A DNA stretch of 64,000 nucleotides from Rothia uropygialis (GCF_004137765.1 NZ_NOIS01000004.1:124001-188000), one strand, 5' to 3'. Numbered from the stretch's first letter, positions 1 through 9,644 are shown. Made by a program: numbers and translations. The notes: a model not told the origin generated them from the sequence alone.

Positions 1-1721
1 CGGACTTCGGCGTCGATCTTGGCCGCCAACTCGTCGGAGTACTCCGGTCCGCTGGCGCCGGCGTCGCGACCCACGAACGGTTCCGAATTCCCCGAGCCGA
101 GCTTGACTGAACCGATGACCGAGCTCATCCCGTATTCGGTGACCATCTTGCGGGCCGTGCCGGTAGCCTTCTCGATGTCATTCGCGGCTCCCGTGGACGG
201 ATCGTGGAAGATGATTTCCTCGGCAGCTCGTCCGCCCAAGGCGTAGGCGAGCTGATCGAGAAGCTCGTTCCTGGTCGTCGAGTACTTGTCGTCGACGGGC
301 ATGACCATGGTGTAGCCCAGTGCCCGACCGCGCGGAAGGATGGTGATCTTGGTGACCGGGTCGGTATTGCGCAGTGCCGCGGCAACCAGGGCGTGTCCGC
401 CCTCGTGGTAGGCCGTGATCTTGCGTTCGAGTTCTTTCATGAGGCGCGAACGACGTTGCGGGCCGGCGATGACGCGGTCGATCGCCTCGTCCAGGGCACG
501 GTCGTCGATAATCTGCGCGTTGGACCGTGCGGTCAGAAGGGCGGCCTCGTTCATGACGTTGGCCAGATCCGCACCCGTGAAGCCGGGAGTCCTCTTGGCC
601 ACGGAGCCGAGCTCGACGTTGTCTGCCAGGCGCTTGCCCTCGGCGTGAACTTCGAGAATGCGCTTTCGGCCCTTGAGGTCGGGGGCGTCGACGCCGATCT
701 GCCGGTCGAAACGACCGGGACGCAGGAGCGCCGGGTCCAAAACGTCCGGACGGTTGGTCGCGGCGATCAGAATGATGTTGGTGTTCTCGTCAAAACCGTC
801 CATTTCGACGAGAAGCTGATTCAGGGTCTGCTCGCGCTCGTCGTTGCCGCCACCCATTCCGGCGCCACGCTGGCGGCCGACAGCGTCGATCTCGTCGACG
901 AAGATGATGGCCGCGTCATTCTGTTTGGCCTGCTCGAACAGGTCGCGAACGCGCGAGGCGCCCACGCCGACGAACATTTCGACGAAGTCGGAACCGGAGA
1001 TCGAGTAGAACGGAACACCGGCCTCGCCCGCTACCGCCTTGGCGAGCAGGGTCTTGCCCGTTCCGGGTGGGCCGTACAGCAGCACGCCCTTGGGAATCTT
1101 TGCGCCGACGGAGGTGAACCGGGAAGGTTCGGTCAGGAATTCCTTGACCTCGTGGAGCTCCTCGACCGCTTCGTCGGCTCCGGCGACGTCGGCGAACTTG
1201 ACGGTCGAATTCTCCTTGTTGAACTTCTTGGCTTTGGACTTGCCGAAGTTCATGATCTGGCCGCCGCCACCGCCCATGCGGGAGAGAAGGAACCAGAAGA
1301 TCACCATAATGAGGAGGAAGGGCACGATGAAGCCCAACATCGAGGTGAACCAGTTGTTCTGAACGGGTTGATCCGTGTAGCCCTTGAGACCGGCGTCGTC
1401 CATGGCCTTCACGACGTCGCCCGAACGCGGCTGGACGTAGTAGAAGACAACCTTTTTCCCGAGGTCCCGATCGCCCTCGTGATAGTTGTTCTTGAGGGAC
1501 AGCTCGACCTTTTGGTCGCCGTCGTAGATCTTGGCCTCGTCGACCTTGTCGTCCTTGAGCAATTCCATGCCCACGTTGGTGTCCACCCGATTCGTATTCG
1601 ACGAGGTGGAGACGAAGATCACGGGCAGCAGAACCAAAAGCGCCAGGAAGATCCAGAAATAAGGCCCCTTCAGGATCCTGTCCTTGAGCGGCTTCTTCTG
1701 GTTGCTATTTTGCTGAGCCAA
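1..1721 (-). CDS. ftsH: ATP-dependent zinc metalloprotease FtsH (C-terminus cut by window edge)
   Basis: Membrane-anchored AAA+ protease that degrades misfolded and regulatory membrane or cytosolic proteins. About 573 residues are present; the gene runs off position 1. The start is TTG at 1721, chosen because a GGAGG lies 9 bases upstream (1731-1735) and the protein begins AQQNSNQKK. Visible parts in order are an N-terminal transmembrane segment (about residues 22-40), an extracytoplasmic domain, a second membrane segment near residue 140, Walker A GPPGTGKT, Walker [10 protein letters not shown], the SRH region [19 protein letters not shown], and the zinc motif HEGGH. It is the last gene of the minus-strand block after hpt, a common actinobacterial neighbourhood. 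Identification is secure; only the C-terminal tail is missing. Confidence 0.97.
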   Translation of the reverse strand, partial: MAQQNSNQKKPLKDRILKGPYFWIFLALLVLLPVIFVSTSSNTNRVDTNVGMELLKDDKVDEAKIYDGDQKVELSLKNNYHEGDRDLGKKVVFYYVQPRSGDVVKAMDDAGLKGYTDQPVQNNWFTSMLGFIVPFLLIMVIFWFLLSRMGGGGGQIMNFGKSKAKKFNKENSTVKFADVAGADEAVEELHEVKEFLTEPSRFTSVGAKIPKGVLLYGPPGTGKTLLAKAVAGEAGVPFYSISGSDFVEMFVGVGASRVRDLFEQAKQNDAAIIFVDEIDAVGRQRGAGMGGGNDEREQTLNQLLVEMDGFDENTNIILIAATNRPDVLDPALLRPGRFDRQIGVDAPDLKGRKRILEVHAEGKRLADNVELGSVAKRTPGFTGADLANVMNEAALLTARSNAQIIDDRALDEAIDRVIAGPQRRSRLMKELERKITAYHEGGHALVAAALRNTDPVTKITILPRGRALGYTMVMPVDDKYSTTRNELLDQLAYALGGRAAEEIIFHDPSTGAANDIEKATGTARKMVTEYGMSSVIGSVKLGSGNSEPFVGRDAGASGPEYSDELAAKIDAEV

Positions 1722-1858
1722 GCTATTTTTCCTCCGCGTGAGGCGTTCACGGTCGAGATTTAATTCTCGGAATAGGCTACCGCCGAGCGGTGAGGAGCGT
1801 GCGCTCTTCACCTCACAGCGGACATCTGCCGAGGTTCATGGAAGGTCCCGCGAGACCC

Positions 1859-2410
1859 TTAGGAATATACGTGGGGCGCGAGAGTTCCGATGCAATCAAG
1901 GTTGCGATACTGCTCGGCGAAATCCAGGCCGTAGCCGACCACGAATTCGGGATCGATGTCCCAGCCGATGTACTTGACCGGAATCTCAGTCTTGACCGAC
2001 GCCGGCTTGCGCAGGAGTGCACAGATTTCCACCGAGTTGGCCCCCCGCGACTCCAAGTTGGACTTGAGCCAGGACAAGGTGAGCCCGGAATCGATGATGT
2101 CCTCGACGATCAGCACGTCGCGGCCATGCAGATCCGTGTCCAGATCCTTCAGGATACGAACCACGCCGGAGGACTTAGTTCCGGAACCATACGATGATAC
2201 GGCCATCCAATCCATGGTGTAATGCGCGTGCAGAGCACGAGACAGGTCGGCCATCACCATGACCGCACCCTTCAGCACACCGACCAGAAGAACGTCTCTG
2301 TCCTCGTAGTCCTTGTCTACCTGGGCCGCGAGCTCGGCGATCTTCTCCTGAATCTCTTCTTTGGTGAAGAGCACGTGTTTGAGATCGTCCTTGACGTCCT
2401 GTGAATCCAC
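1859..2410 (-). CDS. hpt: Hypoxanthine-guanine phosphoribosyltransferase
   Basis: Purine salvage enzyme joining hypoxanthine or guanine to PRPP to give IMP or GMP, in the cytoplasm. The 183 residues match the usual family length. The PRPP-binding loop reads VLIVEDIIDSGLT at about residues 98-110, and the base-binding end has YIGWDIDPEFVVGYGLD. The start is GTG at 2410 with AGGAGA about 8 bases upstream. It lies between tilS (upstream) and ftsH (downstream) on the same strand, with a 151-base gap to tilS and 137 bases to ftsH, so each gap could hold its own promoter. Nothing unusual was seen. Confidence 0.96.
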   Translation of the reverse strand: MDSQDVKDDLKHVLFTKEEIQEKIAELAAQVDKDYEDRDVLLVGVLKGAVMVMADLSRALHAHYTMDWMAVSSYGSGTKSSGVVRILKDLDTDLHGRDVLIVEDIIDSGLTLSWLKSNLESRGANSVEICALLRKPASVKTEIPVKYIGWDIDPEFVVGYGLDFAEQYRNLDCIGTLAPHVYS

Positions 2411-2561
2411 TGCTGTCTCCTGCTTGAGTCACTGAAATCTTGGGGGTCGTGCAATTCGGCACCGGAGGCCGCGGATCGCGACGACACATGGCAACTCTAC
2501 CCGTCTGTTCTCCACGCGCATTACTGTTTCCGAATCGCCCCGGAATCAACGCGTTGACGTC

Positions 2562-3734
2562 CTATGAAGACCGGATGAGGACCAGAGCACCGTCCCGCCC
2601 TTGCCGATGCTGCTGTGGTCTCGATGGTTCCAACGGGCGGCGTCTCCAGACGGCCACGTGACCGGCCATTTGAATCGGGCCGGCATTTCCGTGCCCGGCC
2701 AGTAATTCGTCCAGGGCCCGGAGCCGCTCGAAGCTGGGAGACTCTCCCCCGCTTGCCACGATGGCACGGGCCAGCACGCGACGGCGCATCGCGGGATGCG
2801 CTGCGCGAAGTTCCGGCATAGACAACGCCACTACCGGCCGCTGACCCTCTTTCATCGGTACGGGCTGATAGTCGGCAGGGTCCGCCGCCGCGGATCGCGC
2901 GACCTCGTCTGCCCGTTGCTCCAAGAATTCTGCATCCGGCCCCAAGACGGCCGCCGTCCGCGCGAGCGCTTGAGCTATTCCCGGCCCGATCCTCTCCTCG
3001 AGAAAGGGAAGGACCTCGTGCCGGACGAGGTTTCGACGAAACGCCAGATGCTCGTTCGTCGGATCGTGCCAGGGCTCGATTCCCTCGGCCTCGCAGATCG
3101 CAAGCGTGTCTCGCCGGCGTAGGTCCAAGAACGGGCGAATCAGAAGAGCCGCGTCCTCGGTCGCCGGTTCGTCGATGCGTCGAGCCTGGGGCATACCGGA
3201 CAGGGAACGGGTCCCCGAGCCTCGAGCGAGTCCCAGCATCACGGTTTCGGCTTGATCGTCCAGGGTATGGCCCAATAAAACGGCACGCGCCCCCTCCTCA
3301 CGGGCCGTCCGGTCGAGCACCTCGTAACGGGCCGTACGGGCGGCCATCTCGGGCCCCATTCCTTGACTTCTGACCTCCGCACGAACCGTGAGTACCGGGT
3401 CGAGACCGAGCCTCCGACACTCTGCCGCGGCTCGGTCTGCTTGTTCCGCACTGCCGTCCTGGAGAGCGTGGTCCACGACGACGGCGCCCACCCGCAGATC
3501 CCCGCGCCGGGCGAAATGCGCGGCGACGGAGGCCAAAGCCAGCGAATCGGCCCCGCCACTGCACGCGACCAGAGCCAAAGGCACATCCTCGGCTTCGTCG
3601 GGCACGGCGCCTCGAGTTCGCCCCGTGGGGGCCGCGCAGAAGTCCGGAAGGTGATGCTCGAGGACCTCGACAAATTTCTTGCGTGCCGACCCTACGGAGG
3701 GATGGAGTCGGCCTTCTCGCCCGGTCTGTGCCAC
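2562..3734 (-). CDS. tilS: tRNA(Ile)-lysidine synthase TilS
   Basis: Modifies C34 of the minor tRNA(Ile) CAU to lysidine using ATP and lysine, so that AUA is read as isoleucine. The 390 residues carry the N-type ATP pyrophosphatase P-loop ACSGGADSLALA near residue 60, followed by the HTLDDQAET motif near residue 155, both typical of TilS. The start is GTG at 3734, whose G is also the last base of the TAG stop of the upstream metalloprotease gene (a TAGTG overlap), which points to translational coupling. The pairing with hpt and ftsH downstream is common in Actinobacteria. Confidence 0.93.
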   Translation of the reverse strand: MAQTGREGRLHPSVGSARKKFVEVLEHHLPDFCAAPTGRTRGAVPDEAEDVPLALVACSGGADSLALASVAAHFARRGDLRVGAVVVDHALQDGSAEQADRAAAECRRLGLDPVLTVRAEVRSQGMGPEMAARTARYEVLDRTAREEGARAVLLGHTLDDQAETVMLGLARGSGTRSLSGMPQARRIDEPATEDAALLIRPFLDLRRRDTLAICEAEGIEPWHDPTNEHLAFRRNLVRHEVLPFLEERIGPGIAQALARTAAVLGPDAEFLEQRADEVARSAAADPADYQPVPMKEGQRPVVALSMPELRAAHPAMRRRVLARAIVASGGESPSFERLRALDELLAGHGNAGPIQMAGHVAVWRRRPLEPSRPQQHRQGRDGALVLIRSS

Positions 3735-4921
3735 TAGCTCGCGCCTCCGGAGAAGCCGCGGGCGCTGGCGTCCCGGGGCGTTCCGTCGAGGACCCGCTCG
3801 ATCCAGAGCCTCGGATTGTGGATCTCGAGTTCGCTCGGGAGATTTTTAGGGCCTTCCCAAATACGGTTGAACTGTTCCATCCCGCGTTCGTCGACGACGG
3901 TCTGGACAAAAACCTGACCGTCACGGTACTGACGCATCTTGATGTCGAGCCCCATGGCCTTGCGAATCAGGGTATCGAGAGCGCCGCGATTCTTGCCCCG
4001 GCTGTCGAATCGACGCCGGATGGTCTTGACCGTTGGCACAATGCTCGAGTCGACGGCGTCCATCACGACGTTGGCGTGGCCTTCCATCAAACTCATGATC
4101 CCGGTCAGCTCCGAGAAAACGGCCGCCGATTCCTTGTCCAGCAAGGCCGTCATCCGGTTTTGGGGCACGGGACGCAATTCTTCCGAGGAGTTCGGTGCGG
4201 CGCCGTCGACCCGGGCCTTGGGAGAGGTTTCGTCTTTTTGTGTCGCATTGCGGACAACCTCGCTCGCCCCTTCGAGCAGCCGGTCCACGAGCTCCCGCCC
4301 GCCACCGGCAACGGACTGGGGCAATCGGGACATCAACCCGAGCATGTACTCGCGCAGCCACGGTGCCGCCGCGAACTGGACGCGGTGTGTTTGTTCATGG
4401 AGGCACACCCACAAGCGGAAATCTTCCGGTTCGAGGTTGAGTTCCTTTTCGATCATGACCATGTTGGGGGCCACGAGGAGCAAACGGCCGCCCGAAGCAC
4501 CAAAGCCACCGAGCGCCGCGAAGGGGTCGTACTGGCCCAAGACCTTGCTCGACATGAACGCAAGAATTCCCCCGAGCTCGACGGCGGTGCCGAGTTCTGC
4601 GATCTTGCGATCGACCTGCCCCATCTCGTCGAATCTTTCCTTCATCCCGGCCTGGACCAGCCGATTGAGGATGTAGGAGAAGGTTTGGGAATTTGCTCGC
4701 GACCATCCGGCCCGATCCACCACCAGCACTTCGGAGTCGTGAAGATTCTCCGCCGCATCGAGCCTGGTGATCCGATGCACGTGGTCCACGGATGCGGTCG
4801 CGTTGTATCGCACGGACTCGACGACTCGACGCGTCGCCCCGGCGGACAGCTTGGGCCCGGCAGGAGTCAACCGCGCGGCGGTAGCGGCTGCGGCGTTCCA
4901 ACTGATGATGTTCTCGCTCAT
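3734..4921 (-). CDS. Zinc-dependent metalloprotease family protein (DUF2342)
   Basis: Member of the actinobacterial DUF2342 family, sometimes annotated as 'coenzyme F420 biosynthesis associated' or zinc-dependent metalloprotease; its substrate is not known. The sequence shows HEQTH at about residues 175-179, which fits an HExxH zinc site, inside a mostly alpha-helical protein of 395 residues. I chose the ATG at 4921 (MSENIISW); an in-frame ATG at 4933 and a TTG at 4954 are possible longer starts. It lies between dac and tilS on the same strand and overlaps the tilS start by one base, so it is probably co-expressed with cell-wall and tRNA maintenance genes. The family call is firm and the function is open. 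Confidence 0.85.
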   Translation of the reverse strand: MSENIISWNAAAATAARLTPAGPKLSAGATRRVVESVRYNATASVDHVHRITRLDAAENLHDSEVLVVDRAGWSRANSQTFSYILNRLVQAGMKERFDEMGQVDRKIAELGTAVELGGILAFMSSKVLGQYDPFAALGGFGASGGRLLLVAPNMVMIEKELNLEPEDFRLWVCLHEQTHRVQFAAAPWLREYMLGLMSRLPQSVAGGGRELVDRLLEGASEVVRNATQKDETSPKARVDGAAPNSSEELRPVPQNRMTALLDKESAAVFSELTGIMSLMEGHANVVMDAVDSSIVPTVKTIRRRFDSRGKNRGALDTLIRKAMGLDIKMRQYRDGQVFVQTVVDERGMEQFNRIWEGPKNLPSELEIHNPRLWIERVLDGTPRDASARGFSGGAS

Positions 4922-5040
4922 GATCCCCACCATGCCACACGACTTTGAGCCCAACCTGAGCGGATCGGCCGATCCTGCCCAACCTCCTCGGGGACGGGGT
5001 GCGCGGTCGGACCGCCCGTCTTCGCATCCGGGTACGGAGC

Positions 5041-6486
5041 TCAGAGTTTGGTCAATGCAGCGACCGAAGCATCGAGGGCTGTCGTTGCGGCCTCGGAATT
5101 CGTCACGTCGTTGACGACGAATGAATAGGCCAAGAGACGGCCCTGCGACGTCGTGGTGTACCCCGTCAAGGAATTGACCTTGAGAAGTGTTCCCGTTTTC
5201 GCGCGAGCGCTGCCCTGAGCAGCCGATGCGTCATTGGCCTCGAAGCGACCCGCCAGGGTTCCGGTGCCGCCGGCGACGGGCAACGTTTCCGCCAGGTTTG
5301 AGGTTGCCGTCTCGGACTGGGTCGCGTGCGCGATGATCTGGGCCAGGGTTATGGGAGTCACGCGGTTGTCCGCGGACAGTCCGCAGGAGTCCTTCTGCGT
5401 CAGTCCATCCGTGGAGATCCCCGCGTCGGTCAGCGTCTGTTTGACGGTTTTGATGGCGCCCTCGATGGAGCCTTCATTGCCCGCGGCGATCGCCGCGTTA
5501 CGGCCCAGCACCTCGGCAAGAACATTGTCCGAATTCTCCATCATGTATTTGGCCTGTTCGAGGACCGTTGCGGATTCGACCGATCCCAGCCGTTGGGAGT
5601 CACCGTGTTCGGCGGACCCTGACGAGTCCGAGCCCGGTGTAAAGCTGAGTCCTTGGCTCGCCCCGGCCTCGTTGAGGGCCTTGACGTAGCCGTTCAGGGC
5701 ATCCGCCCCCGCATTCTGGGGGCGATGCGAAACATCCTCGCCGTCCGTGGGCCGTTGCGTGTGGTGGTCCCACAACGCGATCGGAGAAACGGAGGTTACG
5801 TAACCGGCGTCGACATCCGCAGAGTCCCATGCCGGGTTTGTCCCCTGCCCCGAATACATCGATGCATCCAGATTCACGGGGAGTTTTCCGCTGATGCCCT
5901 TGTCCTTGAGCTCCTGAATGGTCTGCGCCGCGAGCGTCTGAACGCCCGCGTGCCCCAACACGGAGTTCTCGTCGGAGTCCCCGCTCGAGAGCATCGTGTC
6001 GCCGCCGGCCACCAGGGTGACCGATTTCGAATCGTCGGCCAGGTAGGAATTCGTTTCATAGCGCGAATTCGGATCGGCGTGGCTGAGCAGCGCGAATTGC
6101 GTCAGCAGCTTGAGGTTCGACGCCGGAGTCACCGGACGCGTCGCATCATCCGAATACAGGACGTTCCCACTGGTCACGTCCACCACCTGGGAAGCCATCG
6201 TGCCGCCGCCGTCGAGCTTGCCGGACGCGGACCCCAACGGCCCCGCAAGGTCGGCGGGAGCCGGCTGGGCGGCATCGCCCGGAAGGTCCTTGACGGGATT
6301 ATTGACCGACGAGGCCGAGGCCAGCGCATTGGGTTGGTCGGCTCCGGTCAAAGAATCCCATTGGCCCGCGGCCGTGGGCACGAGCCATGCTCCTATCCCG
6401 ATGCAGCCGACGGCGACGATGCCCGATGCGATCCACCATCCGCGTGAGGTGTGCTGGTCGGATCGCTTCGGCTGACGCTTGCTCAT
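5041..6486 (-). CDS. dacB: D-alanyl-D-alanine carboxypeptidase/endopeptidase (PBP4, peptidase S13)
   Basis: Penicillin-binding protein of the S13 family that trims or cleaves peptidoglycan cross-links outside the membrane. The 481 residues begin with a basic stretch and one transmembrane segment (about residues 18-40), which acts as signal anchor. The active-site SxxK is SNLK at residues 123-126, the family motif GLSADN follows near residue 365, and KTG is at about residue 430 (AKTGTLLKVNS). The start ATG at 6486 has GAGGAG 5 bases upstream. It diverges from ppa across a 212-base gap and heads the block running to tilS. The S13 call is firm; the balance of carboxypeptidase to endopeptidase activity cannot be read from sequence. 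Confidence 0.92.
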   Translation of the reverse strand: MSKRQPKRSDQHTSRGWWIASGIVAVGCIGIGAWLVPTAAGQWDSLTGADQPNALASASSVNNPVKDLPGDAAQPAPADLAGPLGSASGKLDGGGTMASQVVDVTSGNVLYSDDATRPVTPASNLKLLTQFALLSHADPNSRYETNSYLADDSKSVTLVAGGDTMLSSGDSDENSVLGHAGVQTLAAQTIQELKDKGISGKLPVNLDASMYSGQGTNPAWDSADVDAGYVTSVSPIALWDHHTQRPTDGEDVSHRPQNAGADALNGYVKALNEAGASQGLSFTPGSDSSGSAEHGDSQRLGSVESATVLEQAKYMMENSDNVLAEVLGRNAAIAAGNEGSIEGAIKTVKQTLTDAGISTDGLTQKDSCGLSADNRVTPITLAQIIAHATQSETATSNLAETLPVAGGTGTLAGRFEANDASAAQGSARAKTGTLLKVNSLTGYTTTSQGRLLAYSFVVNDVTNSEAATTALDASVAALTKL

Positions 6487-6698
6487 CTGGACTCCTCGAT
6501 TCGATGGTGGTTCGGTCTTCGGTCAGAAGCCGGACGACCGCCGTCGCCCAGGTGCTCCTTCACGAGTTTAGGCGCAATTCCGCCGATCTGGTTTTCCCAA
6601 ATGGCGACGCGGGACGATAGATTGAGGGATAGAAAAGCCGAGAACTCGGCACCGTTGTCACGAATTCCACAACTATCCATCCTCTAGGAGAACCATTC

Positions 6699-7172
6699 AT
6701 GGAACTTGATGTCACGATCGAGATCCCCCAGGGATCCCGCGTTAAGTACGAGATCGACCACGAGACCGGCCGCCTCCGCCTGGATCGAGTCCTCTTCACT
6801 TCGATGCAGTACCCCACCCACTACGGGTACTTCGAGAACACCCTCGGCGAAGACGGCGATCCGCTCGACGCCATGGTCGTGATGGATTACGACATCATTC
6901 CGGGCGTGATCGTCGAGGCTCGACCGATCGGTGTCTTCAATATGACGGACGAAGCCGGCGGAGACGCCAAGATCCTTTGCGTTCCGACCGACAAGCGCTT
7001 CGACAATATCCAGACCCTGGACGACGTCGAGGACTACAAGAAGGACGAGATCAAGCACTTCTTCGAGCGCTACAAGGATCTCGAATCCGGTAAGTGGGTC
7101 AAGGGCGAAGGCTGGGGCTCCAAGGAAGAAGCCGAGCGCCTTATCACCGAGGCCATCGAGCGGTCCAAGTAG
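6699..7172 (+). CDS. ppa: Inorganic pyrophosphatase
   Basis: Soluble family I pyrophosphatase that hydrolyses PPi to phosphate and so pulls biosynthetic reactions forward. The 157 residues are the usual length for the prokaryotic enzyme. The signature EDGDPLDAMVV at about residues 51-61 supplies the catalytic aspartates, and KxKKDE-type residues follow near residue 115. The ATG at 6699 has AGGAG about 9 bases upstream. It is a single-gene unit closed by a very strong hairpin terminator 55 bases after the stop codon. No anomalies. Confidence 0.97.
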   Translation: MELDVTIEIPQGSRVKYEIDHETGRLRLDRVLFTSMQYPTHYGYFENTLGEDGDPLDAMVVMDYDIIPGVIVEARPIGVFNMTDEAGGDAKILCVPTDKRFDNIQTLDDVEDYKKDEIKHFFERYKDLESGKWVKGEGWGSKEEAERLITEAIERSK

Positions 7173-7226
7173 CCCGAGTTCCGTTCCGACGCTAAGGCAC
7201 GGAACGACTCATCGCTTTGTTTTCCG

Positions 7227-7271
7227 ACGGGCGGCGTCGCGAACCACTGGTTCGCGACGCCGCCCGTTTTT
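7227..7271 (+). terminator. Strong rho-independent terminator of ppa
   Basis: Perfect 19-base-pair stem: the left arm 7227-7245 (ACGGGCGGCGTCGCGAACC) pairs with 7249-7267, with a 3-base loop ACT, followed by a T run (7267-7271). It lies between ppa and the oppositely oriented FadR-type gene, whose stop is 6 bases beyond. The T tract suits plus-strand termination; the minus side lacks a T run. Confidence 0.93.
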
Positions 7272-7276
7272 CGTCT

Positions 7277-8056
7277 CTACCGGTCCAGGTGCAGGAATCC
7301 GCGCAACAACGACTCCGTGCCCTGCACGTGATTCCGAGCGACGGACTCGGCAAGTTCTGGCTCCCCCTCGAGTATCGCTTCGACCAGTTCGCGGTGCTGA
7401 TCGTTCGAATGCCTGAGATTTGAAGCCAGCAGAGGAATTCTGTTCAGCAGATCATTGACCAGGGCACGCGACTCAATGACGCACTCGGTCAGTCGACGAG
7501 ATCCCGTGGCTTCGGCTATGGCGATGTGAAGCCTCGAATCGAGCCGTCGGTAGTGTTCCGGCGGAGCTTCCATGACCGCCTGGGACGCCGCACGAAGATC
7601 TCGACGCTGCCGGGCCGTCAGGTCGGACTCCGCCGCCAGCCGGGCGACCCCTGTTTCGACAACCGATCGATACAACAGAATGTCGTTGGCTTGGCTGGGG
7701 TCGACCTCTACGGGAAGATCCGTCTCCGGTACCGCAGTTGTCACGAATGTTCCTCCGTAACGGCCCCTTCGGACTTCCAGGTAACCGTGCCCCTGGAGGT
7801 CGCGGAGGACGCTTCGAAGAGTCGACCGGGAAACGTGCATCTGTTCGGCCAGCTCCCGCTCGGAAGGCAGTTTTTCACCCGGTGGGATCGCCCCGACCTT
7901 GACCAGACGCACCAAGGCCTCGAAGGTCGCTTCCAGGGTATTCGCGGCCCGAACGGGACGAATCAACGAATGAGGGTCCCCGACCTTGCGCCGGCATCCA
8001 GTCGCTTCACCCGTCACCTGTCGACCGTCCTTCTCTCGCATCCCCACTCGTTTCAT
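7277..8056 (-). CDS. GntR/FadR-family transcriptional regulator of the gamma-glutamylation cluster
   Basis: DNA-binding regulator. A winged helix-turn-helix (about residues 40-105) carries GEKLPSERELAEQMHVSRST, and a helical FCD effector domain follows (about residues 125-250) with LDSRLHIAIAEATG. At 259 residues it may be over-long at the N-terminus: the first 25 residues are poorly conserved-looking, and a GTG near 8017 with GAAGGA upstream is an alternative start. It diverges from the permease gene at 8223, and the 166 bases between hold inverted repeats and a TTGACA promoter. This makes it the likely local repressor, responding to ethanolamine, a polyamine or a glutamylated intermediate. 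The family is clear; the ligand is inferred from context. Confidence 0.88.
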   Translation of the reverse strand: MKRVGMREKDGRQVTGEATGCRRKVGDPHSLIRPVRAANTLEATFEALVRLVKVGAIPPGEKLPSERELAEQMHVSRSTLRSVLRDLQGHGYLEVRRGRYGGTFVTTAVPETDLPVEVDPSQANDILLYRSVVETGVARLAAESDLTARQRRDLRAASQAVMEAPPEHYRRLDSRLHIAIAEATGSRRLTECVIESRALVNDLLNRIPLLASNLRHSNDQHRELVEAILEGEPELAESVARNHVQGTESLLRGFLHLDR

Positions 8057-8141
8057 TCTAGTGACCTGGGCAAATATGGAGCGCCCAAAGGTGTGATTAT
8101 GAATCCTTTACTTGGGACGATCGTGACTTTGATACAACCTC

Positions 8142-8171
8142 TTGACAGGTTTATGTGACTTACCTCATGAT
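8142..8171 (+). promoter_or_regulatory. Candidate promoter of the permease-ligase operon with overlapping inverted repeat
   Basis: A consensus -35 TTGACA at 8142-8147 is followed by an 18-base spacer and CATGAT (4 of 6) at 8166-8171. An inverted repeat AACCT-N6-AGGTT (8136-8151) covers the -35 box, a good position for repression by the divergent FadR-type protein. The promoter is read from sequence only. Confidence 0.55.
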
Positions 8172-8184
8172 AGTGAGCCACGTT

Positions 8185-8206
8185 AAAGGTTGTGAATAAT
8201 ACCTTT
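8185..8206. promoter_or_regulatory. Inverted repeat AAAGGT-N10-ACCTTT, possible operator
   Basis: Perfect 6-base arms (8185-8190 and 8201-8206) lie between the predicted transcription start and the ribosome binding site of the permease gene. It shares the core AGGT/ACCT with the repeat at 8136-8151, so the two could be sites for one dimeric regulator. Confidence 0.4.
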
Positions 8207-8222
8207 GAGTGGAAGGGGCTCC

Positions 8223-9644
8223 ATGACCGATCACGCACGGCACCAGTCCGATTACCTCAGGAAGAGACAGCTCAACAGGGGTGCGGCCGGATGGATTCTG
8301 CTGGCCGGACTGGGCGTCGCCTACGTCGTTTCCGGAGACTTCTCCGGGTGGAATCTAGGTCTCGCACAAGGTGGGTGGGGAGGCCTGCTCATCGCGTTCG
8401 TCCTCATGGGACTCATGTACACCTGCATGGTCCTGGGTCTTGCCGAGCTCTCCTCGACGCTACCGACGGCCGGGGCCGGATACGGATTCGCGCGACGGGC
8501 TCTGGGCCCGCTCGGAGGGTTCGCAACCGGGATGGCCATCCTGATCGAATACGCGGTCGCACCGGCAGCGATTGCGACCTTCATCGGCGGATACATTGAG
8601 TCGCTGGACCTCTTCGGAATCACGAATTCCTGGCCCCTGTACCTCGTGTTCTATCTCGTCTTCATCGGAATTCACTGTGTAGGGGTCGGCGAGGCCCTCA
8701 AGGTCATGTTCGTCATCACCGCGATTGCCGTAGCGGCTCTGGTCGCCTTCGTCTGCGGCATGCTCCCCCACTTCGACCCCTCGAATCTGGTGGACTTCGA
8801 CCCTGTCTCCGCGGCAGGGGCCACTTCGTTCCTTCCCTTCGGGTTCGCCGGAGCCCTCGCGGCCCTCGTGTACGGGATCTGGTTCTTCCTCGCCGTCGAA
8901 GGGGTGCCGCTCGCAGCGGAGGAAACGGCCAATCCTCAACGCGATATGCCGAGAGGAATCGTCACGGCCATCCTGATTCTGCTCTGCTCAGGGCTGGCCG
9001 TCCTGGTCTTGGCGCCGGGAGGTGCAGGTGCGGTTGCCATGAGCACGTCGGAGAGTCCGTTGCCGGATGCCCTTCGTGCCGTGTACGGGCGGGACAGCTG
9101 GCTGGCCCAGGCCGTCAATTACGCCGGATTGGCAGGTCTGGTCGCGAGTTTCTTCTCCATCATCTTCGCGTACTCGCGGCAACTCTTCGCTTTGTCCCGA
9201 GCCGGGTACCTGCCCCGCTGGTTGTCCCTCACGACCAGACGAAACACCCCGGCTCTGGCCCTCGTGGTCCCCGGGACCATCGGATTCATCCTTGCCGCCA
9301 CCGTCCGGGACGGCGGCCTGCTGATCAACATTGCCGTCTTCGGCGCAACTGTTTCCTATGTGCTACTTAATCTCTCCCACGTCATCCTGCGCGTGCGGGA
9401 ACCAGGTTTGAAGCGCGGTTATTACACCCCGGGTGGGATCGTGACGACCTCGATCTCCTTGGTTCTGGCTGTTGTCGCCGTGATCGCCACTTTCGTGGTC
9501 GACGTCGCCGCCGCGTCCTACACCCTCGGAGTCTTTGTACTTTCACTGGCCTACTTCTGGTTCTACAGCCGCCACAGAGTTGTCACCAGTGCACCGGAAG
9601 AAGAATTCGCTTCGATAGCCGAAGCCGAATCACGCCTCAAATGA
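8223..9644 (+). CDS. APC-superfamily permease, ethanolamine permease-like
   Basis: Twelve-helix amino acid/amine permease of 473 residues, predicted to import the substrate of the downstream gamma-glutamylation enzymes. The N-terminal half contains LAELSSTLPTAGAGYGFARR and ALGPLGGFATG, and the next helix begins ILIEYAVAPAAIATFIGGY. I recognise this series from ethanolamine permeases (Eat). Start ATG at 8223 was chosen because GGAAGGGG lies just upstream; an in-frame start 18 bases earlier has none. First gene of a five-gene plus-strand operon, 47 bases before the ligase gene. Putrescine or another amine is the main alternative substrate. Confidence 0.85.
   Translation: MTDHARHQSDYLRKRQLNRGAAGWILLAGLGVAYVVSGDFSGWNLGLAQGGWGGLLIAFVLMGLMYTCMVLGLAELSSTLPTAGAGYGFARRALGPLGGFATGMAILIEYAVAPAAIATFIGGYIESLDLFGITNSWPLYLVFYLVFIGIHCVGVGEALKVMFVITAIAVAALVAFVCGMLPHFDPSNLVDFDPVSAAGATSFLPFGFAGALAALVYGIWFFLAVEGVPLAAEETANPQRDMPRGIVTAILILLCSGLAVLVLAPGGAGAVAMSTSESPLPDALRAVYGRDSWLAQAVNYAGLAGLVASFFSIIFAYSRQLFALSRAGYLPRWLSLTTRRNTPALALVVPGTIGFILAATVRDGGLLINIAVFGATVSYVLLNLSHVILRVREPGLKRGYYTPGGIVTTSISLVLAVVAVIATFVVDVAAASYTLGVFVLSLAYFWFYSRHRVVTSAPEEEFASIAEAESRLK

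Noticed and set aside
204-1763. 519-codon open frame on the plus strand
   Set aside because: It is the opposite-strand shadow of ftsH, whose motifs are unmistakable on the minus strand.
3683-4948. 421-codon open frame on the plus strand
   Set aside because: Shadow of the DUF2342 gene; no ribosome binding site or recognisable motif.
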